Part shown: positions 25,280 through 33,545 of the stretch, in pieces
How the letters are laid out: every line of letters begins with the position of its first letter
Numbering within the stretch: position 1 is the stretch's first letter
NCBI GenBank assembly: GCA_020161795.1
Contig: JAIUOR010000044.1
Span: 1-64,000, forward strand
Direction of reading: 5' to 3'
Length of the DNA: 64,000 nt
From: Actinomycetota bacterium
Lineage (GTDB): Bacteria > Actinomycetota > Actinomycetes > Propionibacteriales > Propionibacteriaceae
Position numbers and translations under genes: made by a program
The notes under the pieces: model-generated
The model's input: only the letters and a program-made list of their open reading frames with translations
What the model was told of the DNA's origin: nothing
Database searches by the model: none

Positions 25280-28200
25280 ATGACTGCGAACCAGAGTGCG
25301 GCGATCAACCTTCGACTGGCCCAGGTGGGGATCCACCTGGAGGGCTTCGAGGATTCCGAGGGCGCCCGGCTCGTCGCTCCGATTCTGGCTCGCCAGCGTG
25401 AACTGCGGCGTCGCCTGGCCGATCGGCTCTGCGCCGCAGACCAGCGGATCCAGGACTTCCTGGACGACTACCTGGCCGAAACCGGGCTGCAGCCGAAGCT
25501 GCCGCGCCGTACCTTCGTGCTGGATGAGCCTGGCCTGGCCCGCGAACTGTCGCTGCCCTACGACCGGGACAGCTTCTCTTCTCCGCTGCTGAGCAGCTAC
25601 CGGCTGGTCAACGGCGTGCTGCACAACCCGGCCAACGACCGCCGCACCACCGCCGGCGTCTTCCACATCGCCGAGGGCGGTCTGCCGATCCCCGACGACA
25701 AGATCGCCGTGGAGAAGGCTGTCTTCGCCCGGCTGCTGGAGCGCGCCTTCGAGCCGCCGGAGGTCGACAAGGTGCTGCCGTACACCGCGCAGCTCAACAA
25801 GCCCGCCGCCTGCTTCGTCTCCCTGCTGCTGCGTCCGCTGGTGGCGCCCGAGGTGCCCGGCCACGTCCGTGAGAAGCGCCTCGAGGTGCGCTTCATCGTG
25901 CCGGGCGGTCTGGTGGCCAATCTCGACTTCGTCGAGGGAATCTTCGGCAACGGCGGCGACCCCTATCTGCCGGAGAACGACTCCTCGCTGGCCCCGTCGA
26001 CCTGGACCGGTCATTCCGGCCTGGTCGTCCTCGCTCCCCACCTGACCGCGGTGACGAAGAAGGAGCTCGGCCTGCCGCACATCAGCGAGGCGACCGACCG
26101 GCAGCGCCGTGACGGCCAGTGCTGGGAGCACGAGGACGAGCGCTACAACGGCGGCCAGGCCTTCAAGATCTGCGCCCGCGATGAACGTGGGGTCATCGTG
26201 ACGGTGATCGCGGACAACTACTTCGGCTACTGCAAGAAGGAAGTGAAGACGCAGATCTCCTATTCGGCGAACCTGTTCGGCAACGCCGAGGAGGAGCACG
26301 CGGGTGGCGCGCTGGTGTACCCCTCCTACAACCTGGGTCAGGAGTATCACGAGACCTCCTGCGGCGAGGAGTACACCCTGGCCGAGGTGCTGGAGCGCGA
26401 TCCCGAGCGGTTCCAGCTGCAGCCCGAGGGGCACGCCCTGGATCGCGAGCACTCCCACATCGTGCTGGTGCCCGCGAACGCCTACTACTCGCTGCGCAGC
26501 CTGACGGTGTCGTGGACGAACCCGAACGGCTCGCAGGGTTCGCTGCCGCTCCGTGCCGGCACCGCCTACCTGAGCCCGAACGGCTATCGCGTCCACATGG
26601 CCCAGGCCGCGGCCGACCGCACCCAGTGGGGCCTGATCGGGACGGCCCCCCGGGTGACCTCCTTCCACAAGCCTGCGACCGTTTCCGGCGGCGGCAAGTC
26701 CGAGGTCTCGAAGGCGATCACCGACGCCTTCATCTTCGGCAACGCCTATGCCCCCGACGTGGAGCGGGATCTGGACGAGGTGGCGAAGATCATCGACGGC
26801 GACTTCTCCGGCCGGTTCGCCGATCCGGCGGCGAACGGTGTCGACCACCGGCCGATCCTGGCCGACACCCGCTCGATCGGGTCGGTCATCAAGCTGCTCA
26901 CCCCGTCCGACGAGTTCCATGACGGCTACAACTCCTGGCTGGAGTCGATCCCGCCGCACATCCTCGAGCTCGTCTTCGTGGTGAAACGGTTCTACCGGCC
27001 CGAGTGGGGCAGCGACTGGCGGTCGCACTTCACCGTGGGCCGGATCAACGGCCGGCTCGGCAACGCCCTGCGGCTGGACGGCGACAAGATCACCGTCAAC
27101 ATGCTGCGAGTGGGCTTCGAGGCCGACGGCTCCTGGCGACTGTTCGGACTGCGGCACGACTTCGCTCCCGCCATCAAGGTGCAGACCGAGGACGACATCA
27201 CGGCCTCCACGGTGGTCTCGGGCACCGAACTCGGCCTGGATCCCCATCGCTCCTACAAGCTGGTGGAGAACTGCGAGAGCCTGCTGTTCCAGCGCCCGGA
27301 CGACGCGATCCACCGCGGCTACGACAAGCAGGCCGAGCGCGACATCGCGACCCCGGGCACCTTCCTGTCCAACTTCCAGCCGTTGACCAGGCCCGAGGTC
27401 ATCGCGATGCGCGACGACGCGGTGCACTTCAGCCAGTTCACCGAGCCGATGGCGAGGCTCCTCTCGAACTTCGCCGACGCCGAGGACGGCCCGCAGTACG
27501 TGGTGAGTTCGGCCAATCCGCGGCTGGTGGACGGTAAGCCGTCCAAGAACCCGCGCTATCTGCAGCAGCGCCCGGACCGAGCCAATGCCGCGCAGACGGC
27601 CGTCGCCGAGCTGGCGTCGTACCTGTACCGCCGGGTGGCCACCGACCAGCCGTTGCCGTTGCCGATCGACGTGGTGGCGGCAGGTCGCCGCAACAACCCG
27701 CCTGAGCCGGGTGTGCCGCCGCTCTCGGCCTTCAACCCGCTCCACTACATGGAGCTTCCGGAGCTGTTCGCCGAGTACATCTCCTCGATGACCGGCAAGT
27801 CGCCGTCCACCACGGGCGCCGGCTCCGAGGGCGCGCTGACGAAGGGCCCGTTCAACGCCCTGCCGGCGATCATCGACCTGAACGCGGCCTTCCTCTCCTA
27901 TGCGCTGACCGGCTACGACGGCTGGGTCTCCTGCGCCGGCTTCGTCGGGCCGCATGTCCGGGTGGACCACGACATCTCCATGCTGGTGCCGGAGGTCTTC
28001 GCCCGGATGACCCCGGCCGAGCGGGACGCTCGCAGCCTGATCGCGGAAGGCTGCCTGGAGCGGCTGGAGGATTTCGAGTACGAGGGCCGCCAGGTGCTGG
28101 CCAGCCGGCTCGGCTACCGGATGACCGTCGGGTTCGCCCGCAAGTACTTCGGCCGCATCTTCCTGCACCCGCACGTGGTGTTCACCGAGGAGATGCTGCG

Positions 28201-28654
28201 TCCCGAGCAGCAGGATCCGGCGGTCTTCGCCGAGTCGGTCGCGGTGACGGTGGCCACCCACGAGCGGGTCGCCCGGGCGTACTTCGACGACGGCACGATC
28301 TCGCTCGCGGTGCCGCCGCTCCGCGCCCTGCTGGAGATCATGGCGCACGGCCGCTCGGCCGAGGGCTGGGAGCTGGACTCGCCGGAGTTCCGCGCGCAGT
28401 TCACCGCCGAGCACGTGCGGGCGGCGGACTGGTACCGCGCCCGGCTGGATGCCAAGCAGGCCGCCGCCGCGGGACGGGCCACTGCCGGCCTGGCGGCCAT
28501 CGAGCGGTTCGTCGCCACGCCCGGCAACGAGGAGCCGTCGGAGCGGCTCGGCATGGCGGCCAGGGTGGCGGCGGCCAAGGTCGAGCTCGCCAAGTTCGCC
28601 AGCCCCGAGTGGCGCGAGAGCATCGTCGGGACGGTCGGCGGCCAGGGCTTGTGA
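25280..28654 (+). CDS. Probable PPi-dependent phosphoenolpyruvate carboxykinase (carboxytransphosphorylase)
   Basis: A 1124-residue soluble protein. ATG 25280 is chosen; ATG 25271 in frame is equally possible because the GGAGG lies between them. There is no signal peptide or membrane span. TVSGGGKSEVSKAI near residues 467-480 resembles the phosphate-binding kinase loop of PEP carboxykinases, and length fits the PPi-type enzyme described from Propionibacterium and Entamoeba, about twice the ATP or GTP forms. That enzyme interconverts oxaloacetate + PPi and PEP + CO2 + phosphate. The call rests on size, loop and general recollection of the family, not alignment; it could also be another large uncharacterised kinase-like protein. 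It ends at a hairpin shared with the aldolase gene. Confidence 0.55.
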   Translation: MTANQSAAINLRLAQVGIHLEGFEDSEGARLVAPILARQRELRRRLADRLCAADQRIQDFLDDYLAETGLQPKLPRRTFVLDEPGLARELSLPYDRDSFSSPLLSSYRLVNGVLHNPANDRRTTAGVFHIAEGGLPIPDDKIAVEKAVFARLLERAFEPPEVDKVLPYTAQLNKPAACFVSLLLRPLVAPEVPGHVREKRLEVRFIVPGGLVANLDFVEGIFGNGGDPYLPENDSSLAPSTWTGHSGLVVLAPHLTAVTKKELGLPHISEATDRQRRDGQCWEHEDERYNGGQAFKICARDERGVIVTVIADNYFGYCKKEVKTQISYSANLFGNAEEEHAGGALVYPSYNLGQEYHETSCGEEYTLAEVLERDPERFQLQPEGHALDREHSHIVLVPANAYYSLRSLTVSWTNPNGSQGSLPLRAGTAYLSPNGYRVHMAQAAADRTQWGLIGTAPRVTSFHKPATVSGGGKSEVSKAITDAFIFGNAYAPDVERDLDEVAKIIDGDFSGRFADPAANGVDHRPILADTRSIGSVIKLLTPSDEFHDGYNSWLESIPPHILELVFVVKRFYRPEWGSDWRSHFTVGRINGRLGNALRLDGDKITVNMLRVGFEADGSWRLFGLRHDFAPAIKVQTEDDITASTVVSGTELGLDPHRSYKLVENCESLLFQRPDDAIHRGYDKQAERDIATPGTFLSNFQPLTRPEVIAMRDDAVHFSQFTEPMARLLSNFADAEDGPQYVVSSANPRLVDGKPSKNPRYLQQRPDRANAAQTAVAELASYLYRRVATDQPLPLPIDVVAAGRRNNPPEPGVPPLSAFNPLHYMELPELFAEYISSMTGKSPSTTGAGSEGALTKGPFNALPAIIDLNAAFLSYALTGYDGWVSCAGFVGPHVRVDHDISMLVPEVFARMTPAERDARSLIAEGCLERLEDFEYEGRQVLASRLGYRMTVGFARKYFGRIFLHPHVVFTEEMLRPEQQDPAVFAESVAVTVATHERVARAYFDDGTISLAVPPLRALLEIMAHGRSAEGWELDSPEFRAQFTAEHVRAADWYRARLDAKQAAAAGRATAGLAAIERFVATPGNEEPSERLGMAARVAAAKVELAKFASPEWRESIVGTVGGQGL

Positions 28655-28656
28655 AC

Positions 28657-28682
28657 CCCTGACCGGCGGCCGCCGGTCAGGG
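28657..28682. terminator. Bidirectional terminator overlapping the aldolase stop codon
   Basis: A perfect 26-base palindrome (CCCTGACCGGCGG and its complement, no loop) begins two bases after the PEP carboxykinase candidate's stop and contains the stop codon of the convergent aldolase gene. Confidence 0.7.
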
Positions 28683-29348
28683 CAGGGTGTCGGTACCGAA
28701 GGTGTCGTACCAGTCGCCGGCGAAGGCCGCGACCGCCTGGGTGACGTCCGGAGTGGCCAGCGCCGCCCGGAGCAGTTGGGGCGGCAGGGTGACGGCCTGG
28801 GCTCCGGCTTCGAACGCCGCCGAGACCTGCGCGACGTTCTTGAAGGAGGCCGCCATGATCCGGCAGTCGGCACCGTGCCTGTCGATGAAGCCGCTGAGCG
28901 ACTTGATGGTCGACACGGTGTCGATGTCCAGGCTCTCCATCCGGTTGAAGTAGGGGGCGATGTAGTTGGCGCCCGCCGCGATCGCCAGGATTCCCTGGGC
29001 CTTGGAGTAGATGGCGGTCGCGGTCACGCCGATGCCCTCATCGCGCAGCAGGCGCATCGCCTTGATGCCCTGTTCGGTGGTGGGCACCTTCACGTACACC
29101 TCGTCGTCCACCATCGCGCGCAGCCGGTGGGCGTCGGCGACGATGCCGGCGGCATCCTGGGCGAGAACCTGGATGTGCAGCGAACGCTCCCGGCCGATCA
29201 CCTCGCGAATCCGGCGGAAGTGGGGGTAGAGGTCGATCCGGCCCTCGGCCTTGATGATCGTCGGGTTGGTGGTGACGCCGGCGACCGGGTAGATGGGCGT
29301 CATCTCCTCGATTGCGGCGAGGTTCGCGGTGTCGAACAGGATCTCCAT
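28677..29348 (-). CDS. Fructose-6-phosphate aldolase (FSA/TalC-type small transaldolase)
   Basis: A 223-residue protein, the length of FSA-type transaldolases (true transaldolases are >300). TTNPTI near residues 26-31 and YVKVPTT near 85-91 carry the Schiff-base lysine (Lys87), and FNRMESL and ASFKN are also conserved. FSA cleaves fructose 6-phosphate to dihydroxyacetone and glyceraldehyde 3-phosphate but favours hydroxyacetone as donor in the reverse direction. ATG 29348 is preceded by GGAGGAAG. It is divergent from the PTS gene and shares its regulatory region; this pairing of FSA, PTS and a glycyl-radical enzyme also occurs in E. coli (talC/pflDC/frw). Confidence 0.86.
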   Translation of the reverse strand: MEILFDTANLAAIEEMTPIYPVAGVTTNPTIIKAEGRIDLYPHFRRIREVIGRERSLHIQVLAQDAAGIVADAHRLRAMVDDEVYVKVPTTEQGIKAMRLLRDEGIGVTATAIYSKAQGILAIAAGANYIAPYFNRMESLDIDTVSTIKSLSGFIDRHGADCRIMAASFKNVAQVSAAFEAGAQAVTLPPQLLRAALATPDVTQAVAAFAGDWYDTFGTDTLP

Positions 29349-29486
29349 CGGCTTCTTCCTCCGTTCAGGTCCGCCGCCGGCCAGGCACGGCCGTCCGCGG
29401 GTCACGAGATCGCTGTCGCCACGGGGCCGGAAAGCGACTCCATAGCGATCAGCCGCTCCAACCGTAGCACGCAGCCTGTTTCCGTA

Positions 29487-29502
29487 TTGCGATAAACCGC
29501 AA
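29487..29502. promoter_or_regulatory. Inverted repeat upstream of the aldolase gene
   Basis: TTGCG and CGCAA with a six-base AT-rich spacer, 140 bases upstream of the aldolase ATG. Candidate operator for the DeoR- or LacI-type regulator encoded nearby; no binding evidence. Confidence 0.35.
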
Positions 29503-29582
29503 GTTCAGCGAAGGGGTAAGCAGTCCCGTCCAACGGGGAATAGGAGCATTAGTGTTCCGATACACGCCTCAGGTATCACGAT

Positions 29583-29618
29583 GTACTACTTGACGTAGTA
29601 CGCGATACTGCGTAGTCT
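29583..29618 (+). promoter_or_regulatory. Promoter and overlapping operator of the PTS gene
   Basis: TTGACG (29590-29595) and TAGTCT (29613-29618) are 17 bases apart. A perfect inverted repeat GTACTAC-TTGAC-GTAGTAC (29583-29601) covers the -35 box, so a repressor bound there would block RNA polymerase. The rest of 29349-29704 is a 356-base divergent regulatory region without other genes, rich in GATAC-like half sites. Confidence 0.7.
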
Positions 29619-29704
29619 CTGGTGGTGACGCAGCTTTCGATTGCGTCGCAACCGTAAGTCGGCGACGAACCGGTCGCCCAGGCGACACTCAAGGACGTGT
29701 GAAT

Positions 29705-31690
29705 ATGAGCGCAGAGCGCCACCTCTTGGCCATCACGGCGTGCCCCTCCGGCGTCGCCCACACCTATATGGCCGCGGAAAACCTGGAACAGGCCGCGGCG
29801 CGGCTTGGCTACACCATGAATGTCGAGACCCACGGTCAGATCGGAGTCGAGGGCGAGTTCAAGCCCGAGGACATCGAGCGGGCCGAAGCGGTGATCATCG
29901 CAGCGGATTCCAAGGTCTCGCTGGATCGATTCGTCGGCAAGAAGGTCATCGTGACCGGCGTTGCCGAGGGCATCCACAAGCCGGAGGAGCTGATCCAGCG
30001 CGGGCTGGCCGCCAGCCCGCTGCAGGGGACCGGCACGCAGACCTCCTCCGCCGACCAGCCCAAGCAGCGCCAGGGGATCTACCGGATCCTGATGAGCGGC
30101 GTCTCGCACATGATCCCGTTCGTCGTCGTCGGCGGCCTGCTGATCGCCATCGCCTACGGCATCGGCGGCGTCCCCACCCCCGGCGGCCTGGTGATCCCCG
30201 AGGGCTCGATCTGGGAGACCCTGGCCGGCCTGGGTGGCCTCGGCTTCACCCTGATGGTTCCGGTGCTGTCGGGCTACATCGCCTATGCGATCGCCGATCG
30301 GCCCGGTCTGGCACCGGGCATGATCACCGGCCTGCTCGCGATGACCCCGGCGCTGTACAACTCCGAGGCCGGCGCTGGCTTCATCGGCGGCATCATCACC
30401 GGTCTGATGTCGGGGTACGCGGCTCTGGCCATCAAGCGGATCCCGGTCCACAAGTACCTGGCACCGATCTGGCCGATCATCGTCATCCCGATCGGCAGCT
30501 CGTTGCTGGTGGGATTCATCTTCATCTTCGTGCTCGGCGGCCCGATCGCCTTCCTCTTCACCAGCCTCACCGCGTGGCTGGCCGGCATGCAGGGCGTCGC
30601 CCCGATCGCTCTCGGCCTGATCCTCGGCGCCATGATCGGTTTCGACATGGGCGGCCCGGTCAACAAGGTGGCCTTCATGTTCGCCGGCGGCCTGATCGCC
30701 ACCGGCAACTACATGCCGCAGGGCATGACCTCGGTCGCCATCGCAGTGCCGCCGATCGGCATGTTCATCGCCACCCTGATCGCCCGCAAGCTCTACGAGG
30801 AGACCGAGCGCCAGAACGGCATCGCAGCGGGCTTCATGGGCTTCTTCGGCATCACCGAGGGTGCGATCCCGTTCGCCGCGGCCCGGCCGCTCGCGGTCAT
30901 TCCGGCCAACGTGATCGGTGCCGCTGTGGGCGCAGCCCTCGCCGGAGTGCTCGGGGTGCAGAGCCAGGTGATGTGGGGCGGCCTGATCGTCGCCGTGCTG
31001 GGTGGCGTCAACCAGCCGATCCTGTTCACGCTGTGTGTCCTGGTCGGTGGCTTCGTCACGGCTCTGATCGCCATCACCTTGATGCGCGTGACCTCGGGCA
31101 AGAAGCAGTCGGCGCCGGCGGCCGTGGCGGCCGTGGCCGAGGCGACCCCCTCCGTGGCGGCCCCGTCGGTGGCGTCCGTCGACGCCGCGCCGCTGACCGG
31201 TGGCGGTACCGCGACCGCGGTCAAGACCCGGCCCGCCAGCGTGCTGGACTACATCTCCACCGAGACGATCCTGATCGACTCCAAGGCGACCGATCGCGAC
31301 TCGATGATCCGGGAACTGGTGGCGCTGGGCGTGGGCACCGGGCAGGTGGCCGATGCCGAGGTGGTCTTCCGCAGCGCCCTGGCCCGCGAGGCCCTGATGT
31401 CGACCGCCGTCGGCGAGGAGATCGCGATCCCGCACGCCAAGTCGGACGGTGCCGCGCGGCCGATGGTCGCCTTCGCCAAGGCCAACGGCATCGACTGGGG
31501 TTCGCCCAGCGGCGACCTGGCCAAGCTGGTGTTCCTGATCTCGGTGCCCGAAGCGGACGCCGGCGACGAGCACCTGCGCATTCTCGCCAAGCTCTCCCGG
31601 GCGCTGGCCCGGGCCGCGGTGCGGGACGCCCTCCACGCGGCGGCCACCCCGGCCGAGGTGCTCGAGGTGCTCCGCTCCGCGGTCGACTGA
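29705..31690 (+). CDS. PTS fructose-type EIIBCA permease
   Basis: A 661-residue fusion. EIIB is first (ITACPSGVAHTYMAAE, phosphorylated Cys13), followed by a linker at ~110-125, the EIIC membrane domain (~130-475, eight or more helices with GAMIGFDMGGPVNK and FFGITEGAIPFA) and, after an Ala/Pro linker, EIIA (~515-661) with the active His in EIAIPHAKS. It imports and phosphorylates a hexose or hexose analogue, giving a 6- or 1-phosphate. ATG 29705 is favoured over GTG 29699 by the AAGGA spacing. It is linked to an FSA aldolase instead of a 1-phosphofructokinase, so fructose itself need not be the substrate. Confidence 0.9.
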   Translation: MSAERHLLAITACPSGVAHTYMAAENLEQAAARLGYTMNVETHGQIGVEGEFKPEDIERAEAVIIAADSKVSLDRFVGKKVIVTGVAEGIHKPEELIQRGLAASPLQGTGTQTSSADQPKQRQGIYRILMSGVSHMIPFVVVGGLLIAIAYGIGGVPTPGGLVIPEGSIWETLAGLGGLGFTLMVPVLSGYIAYAIADRPGLAPGMITGLLAMTPALYNSEAGAGFIGGIITGLMSGYAALAIKRIPVHKYLAPIWPIIVIPIGSSLLVGFIFIFVLGGPIAFLFTSLTAWLAGMQGVAPIALGLILGAMIGFDMGGPVNKVAFMFAGGLIATGNYMPQGMTSVAIAVPPIGMFIATLIARKLYEETERQNGIAAGFMGFFGITEGAIPFAAARPLAVIPANVIGAAVGAALAGVLGVQSQVMWGGLIVAVLGGVNQPILFTLCVLVGGFVTALIAITLMRVTSGKKQSAPAAVAAVAEATPSVAAPSVASVDAAPLTGGGTATAVKTRPASVLDYISTETILIDSKATDRDSMIRELVALGVGTGQVADAEVVFRSALAREALMSTAVGEEIAIPHAKSDGAARPMVAFAKANGIDWGSPSGDLAKLVFLISVPEADAGDEHLRILAKLSRALARAAVRDALHAAATPAEVLEVLRSAVD

Positions 31691-31703
31691 CCCGAACGAA
31701 CAG

Positions 31704-31741
31704 GGGATGGGGTTCCGGGCGCTCGCCCGGAACCCCATCCC
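31704..31741 (+). terminator. Terminator after the PTS gene
   Basis: A perfect 17-base stem (GGGATGGGGTTCCGGGC and its complement) with a four-base loop, 14 bases after the PTS stop codon. It separates the PTS transcript from the DeoR-type gene on the same strand. Confidence 0.85.
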
Positions 31742-31816
31742 GCTTCCCAGCTTCCGTCCGATCGCGAACCGAACCTCCGGTAGGTTTCTGATTCGTAGGA
31801 AGGTGAAGAAAAGGCC

Positions 31817-32569
31817 ATGAGCGACAAGAAGGCCCGCGAGGCCTACATCCTGAACCGCCTGGCGCGGGACGGCTCCTTGTCGGTGGCGGCGCTGTCTCGT
31901 GACCTGGGGGTATCCGAGGTCACCATCCGGAGCAACCTGCGGGAGCTGGAGGGACGCGGCCTGCTGCTGCGCACCCACGGCGGCGCGCAGGCCAGCACCT
32001 TCCAGTCGGTGCTGGAACGTCAGCGCAACCGGCTCGACGAGAAGGGCCGGATCGCCGCTGCCGCGGCCGCCCTCGTCCGCGACGGCGACTGCCTGATGAT
32101 CGAGGCCGGGACCACGACCGGGGCGCTCGCCAAGGAGCTGACCGGGCGGCAGGGCCTGCAGATCGTGACCAACTCCACGCTGACCTTCGCCGCGGCGCGC
32201 CTCAACAGCGACCTGGGGCTGGTTCTCACCGGCGGAACCTTCCACCACGAATCCGAGTCGATGGTGGGCTCCCGGGCGCTCGCGACGATCGCCGAGTACA
32301 ACGCCCGGCTCGCCTTCGTCGGCACCGACGGCTTCACCGGTGAGCGCGGGCTGACGACGCAGTTCGCCGAGGGCGCCGACGTCATCCGCGCCATGCACGC
32401 CCGGGCGGAGGAGACCTGGCTGCTCGCCGACTCCACCAAGTACGGCCGGGCCGGCTTCGTCAGCGTGCTGCCGCTGGCCGAGGTCGCAGGCGTGGTGACC
32501 GATTCCGGGCTCGGCGAGGAGTCCGTGGAAGCCCTCGAAAGCCTGGGAGTACGGGTCATCCTCGCGTAG
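31817..32569 (+). CDS. DeoR/GlpR-family transcriptional regulator
   Basis: A 250-residue regulator. The winged helix-turn-helix lies near residues 6-55 (LSVAALSRDLGVSEVTIRSNLRELEGRGLLLRTHGGA pattern, with the family's RTHGGA end), followed by the sugar-phosphate sensor domain with EAGTTTGALAKEL, VTNS, LTGGTFHHES and the FVGTDGF strand. Members are usually repressors that respond to a phosphorylated sugar. GGAAGGTGAAG precedes the ATG. It lies between the PTS gene and the convergent activase, so it is the likely sensor for the sugar phosphate made by the PTS. Confidence 0.9.
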   Translation: MSDKKAREAYILNRLARDGSLSVAALSRDLGVSEVTIRSNLRELEGRGLLLRTHGGAQASTFQSVLERQRNRLDEKGRIAAAAAALVRDGDCLMIEAGTTTGALAKELTGRQGLQIVTNSTLTFAAARLNSDLGLVLTGGTFHHESESMVGSRALATIAEYNARLAFVGTDGFTGERGLTTQFAEGADVIRAMHARAEETWLLADSTKYGRAGFVSVLPLAEVAGVVTDSGLGEESVEALESLGVRVILA

Positions 32570-32581
32570 CGAGGCTGCGCG

Positions 32582-33529
32582 CTAGGTCGTGACCAGGTTC
32601 GATACCCCGTTGGCGCGGGCGAGATCCTCGAACTCGGCCAGCTGGGCCCGGGTGAGCATGCGCGGGTTCTCGTCCGTGTCGAAGACGTAGGTCAGGTGCG
32701 GCTGCACGTCGTACTTGGCGGCGGCCAGCGGGTTGTAGTTGAGCAGTTCGTAGCGGACGCCGGGGTGGATGCCCGAGATGAACCGCGCGATTCCCGCGAT
32801 ATTGGCCACGGTGTCGGTGATGCCGGGGATCAGCGGCGTGCGAACCGTGACGTCGTCGCGGCGGTCGCTGCGCAGCAGCGCGGCCAGGTTGGCGAGCACC
32901 TGTTCGTTGCCGCGCCCGGTATAGCGCCGGTGCGCCTCGGGATCGATCAGCTTGCAGTCGGCGAAGACGTGATCGACCCAGGGCAGGGCCTCGAACAGGA
33001 ACTCCTCGCGCACATTCAGCGCGGTCTCGATGGCGGTGTTGATGCCCTCCTCGCGGAGTGCGCGCAGCAGGGCGACCGCGAAGTGCGGCAGGAACAGCGG
33101 CTCGCCCCCGGAGACCGTCACGCCGCCGCCCTCGCCGAAGAAGACCCGGTCGCGCTGGGCGATCTCGACGAGTTCCGAGACGGTGTACCGCTTGGCGTCG
33201 TAGGCGATGGCGCCGGTCGGGCAGACCCGGGTCAGGGTCTCCCAGTCGGCCTCCGCCGCGGTGTCGACGTGCACAGCGCCGCCGGCGTCCTGGCTGACCG
33301 CGTCCCCGCCGGCCTCCAGGCACAGGCCGCAGTCGATGCAGCGGCCCCGGAAGAAGACCGGACGGATCCGCGGGCTGATCGTCTCGGGGTTCTGGCACCA
33401 GGCACAGGCCAGGCTGCAGCCCTTCAGGAAGATCGTGGTGCGGATGCCATGGCCGTCATGGGTGGAGAAGCGCCGGATGTCGACGACATTCGCCGCCAAC
33501 TCCGGGCACTTCTGGGCCTGCTCAGTCAC
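32582..33529 (-). CDS. Glycyl-radical-enzyme activating protein (radical SAM)
   Basis: A 315-residue activase. The radical-SAM cluster motif CSLACAWC gives Cys38, Cys42, Cys45 (CxxxCxxC), and a ferredoxin-like insertion follows (CIDCGLC, then CPTGAI), as in activases of dehydratase-type glycyl-radical enzymes and unlike the short PflA. The GGEPL SAM-binding motif is near residue 122. It uses SAM and reduced iron-sulfur clusters to place the glycyl radical on the enzyme encoded just upstream (16 bases apart, same strand). It works only without oxygen. Confidence 0.93.
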   Translation of the reverse strand: MTEQAQKCPELAANVVDIRRFSTHDGHGIRTTIFLKGCSLACAWCQNPETISPRIRPVFFRGRCIDCGLCLEAGGDAVSQDAGGAVHVDTAAEADWETLTRVCPTGAIAYDAKRYTVSELVEIAQRDRVFFGEGGGVTVSGGEPLFLPHFAVALLRALREEGINTAIETALNVREEFLFEALPWVDHVFADCKLIDPEAHRRYTGRGNEQVLANLAALLRSDRRDDVTVRTPLIPGITDTVANIAGIARFISGIHPGVRYELLNYNPLAAAKYDVQPHLTYVFDTDENPRMLTRAQLAEFEDLARANGVSNLVTT

Positions 33530-33545
33530 CGCGTACGCGTCCGGG

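Noticed and set aside
23759-28873. Extremely long open frame on the minus strand continuing upstream of the methyltransferase start
   Set aside because: It is antisense to the symporter-to-PEPCK region, reads as Arg/Gly/His/Val-rich low-complexity typical of antisense high-GC frames, and only its last 383 codons show a protein family.
29576-32398. 940-codon minus-strand frame opposite the PTS and DeoR genes
   Set aside because: Antisense shadow: the plus strand carries clear PTS and DeoR motifs, and the minus translation is His/Asp/Gly-rich without any domain.
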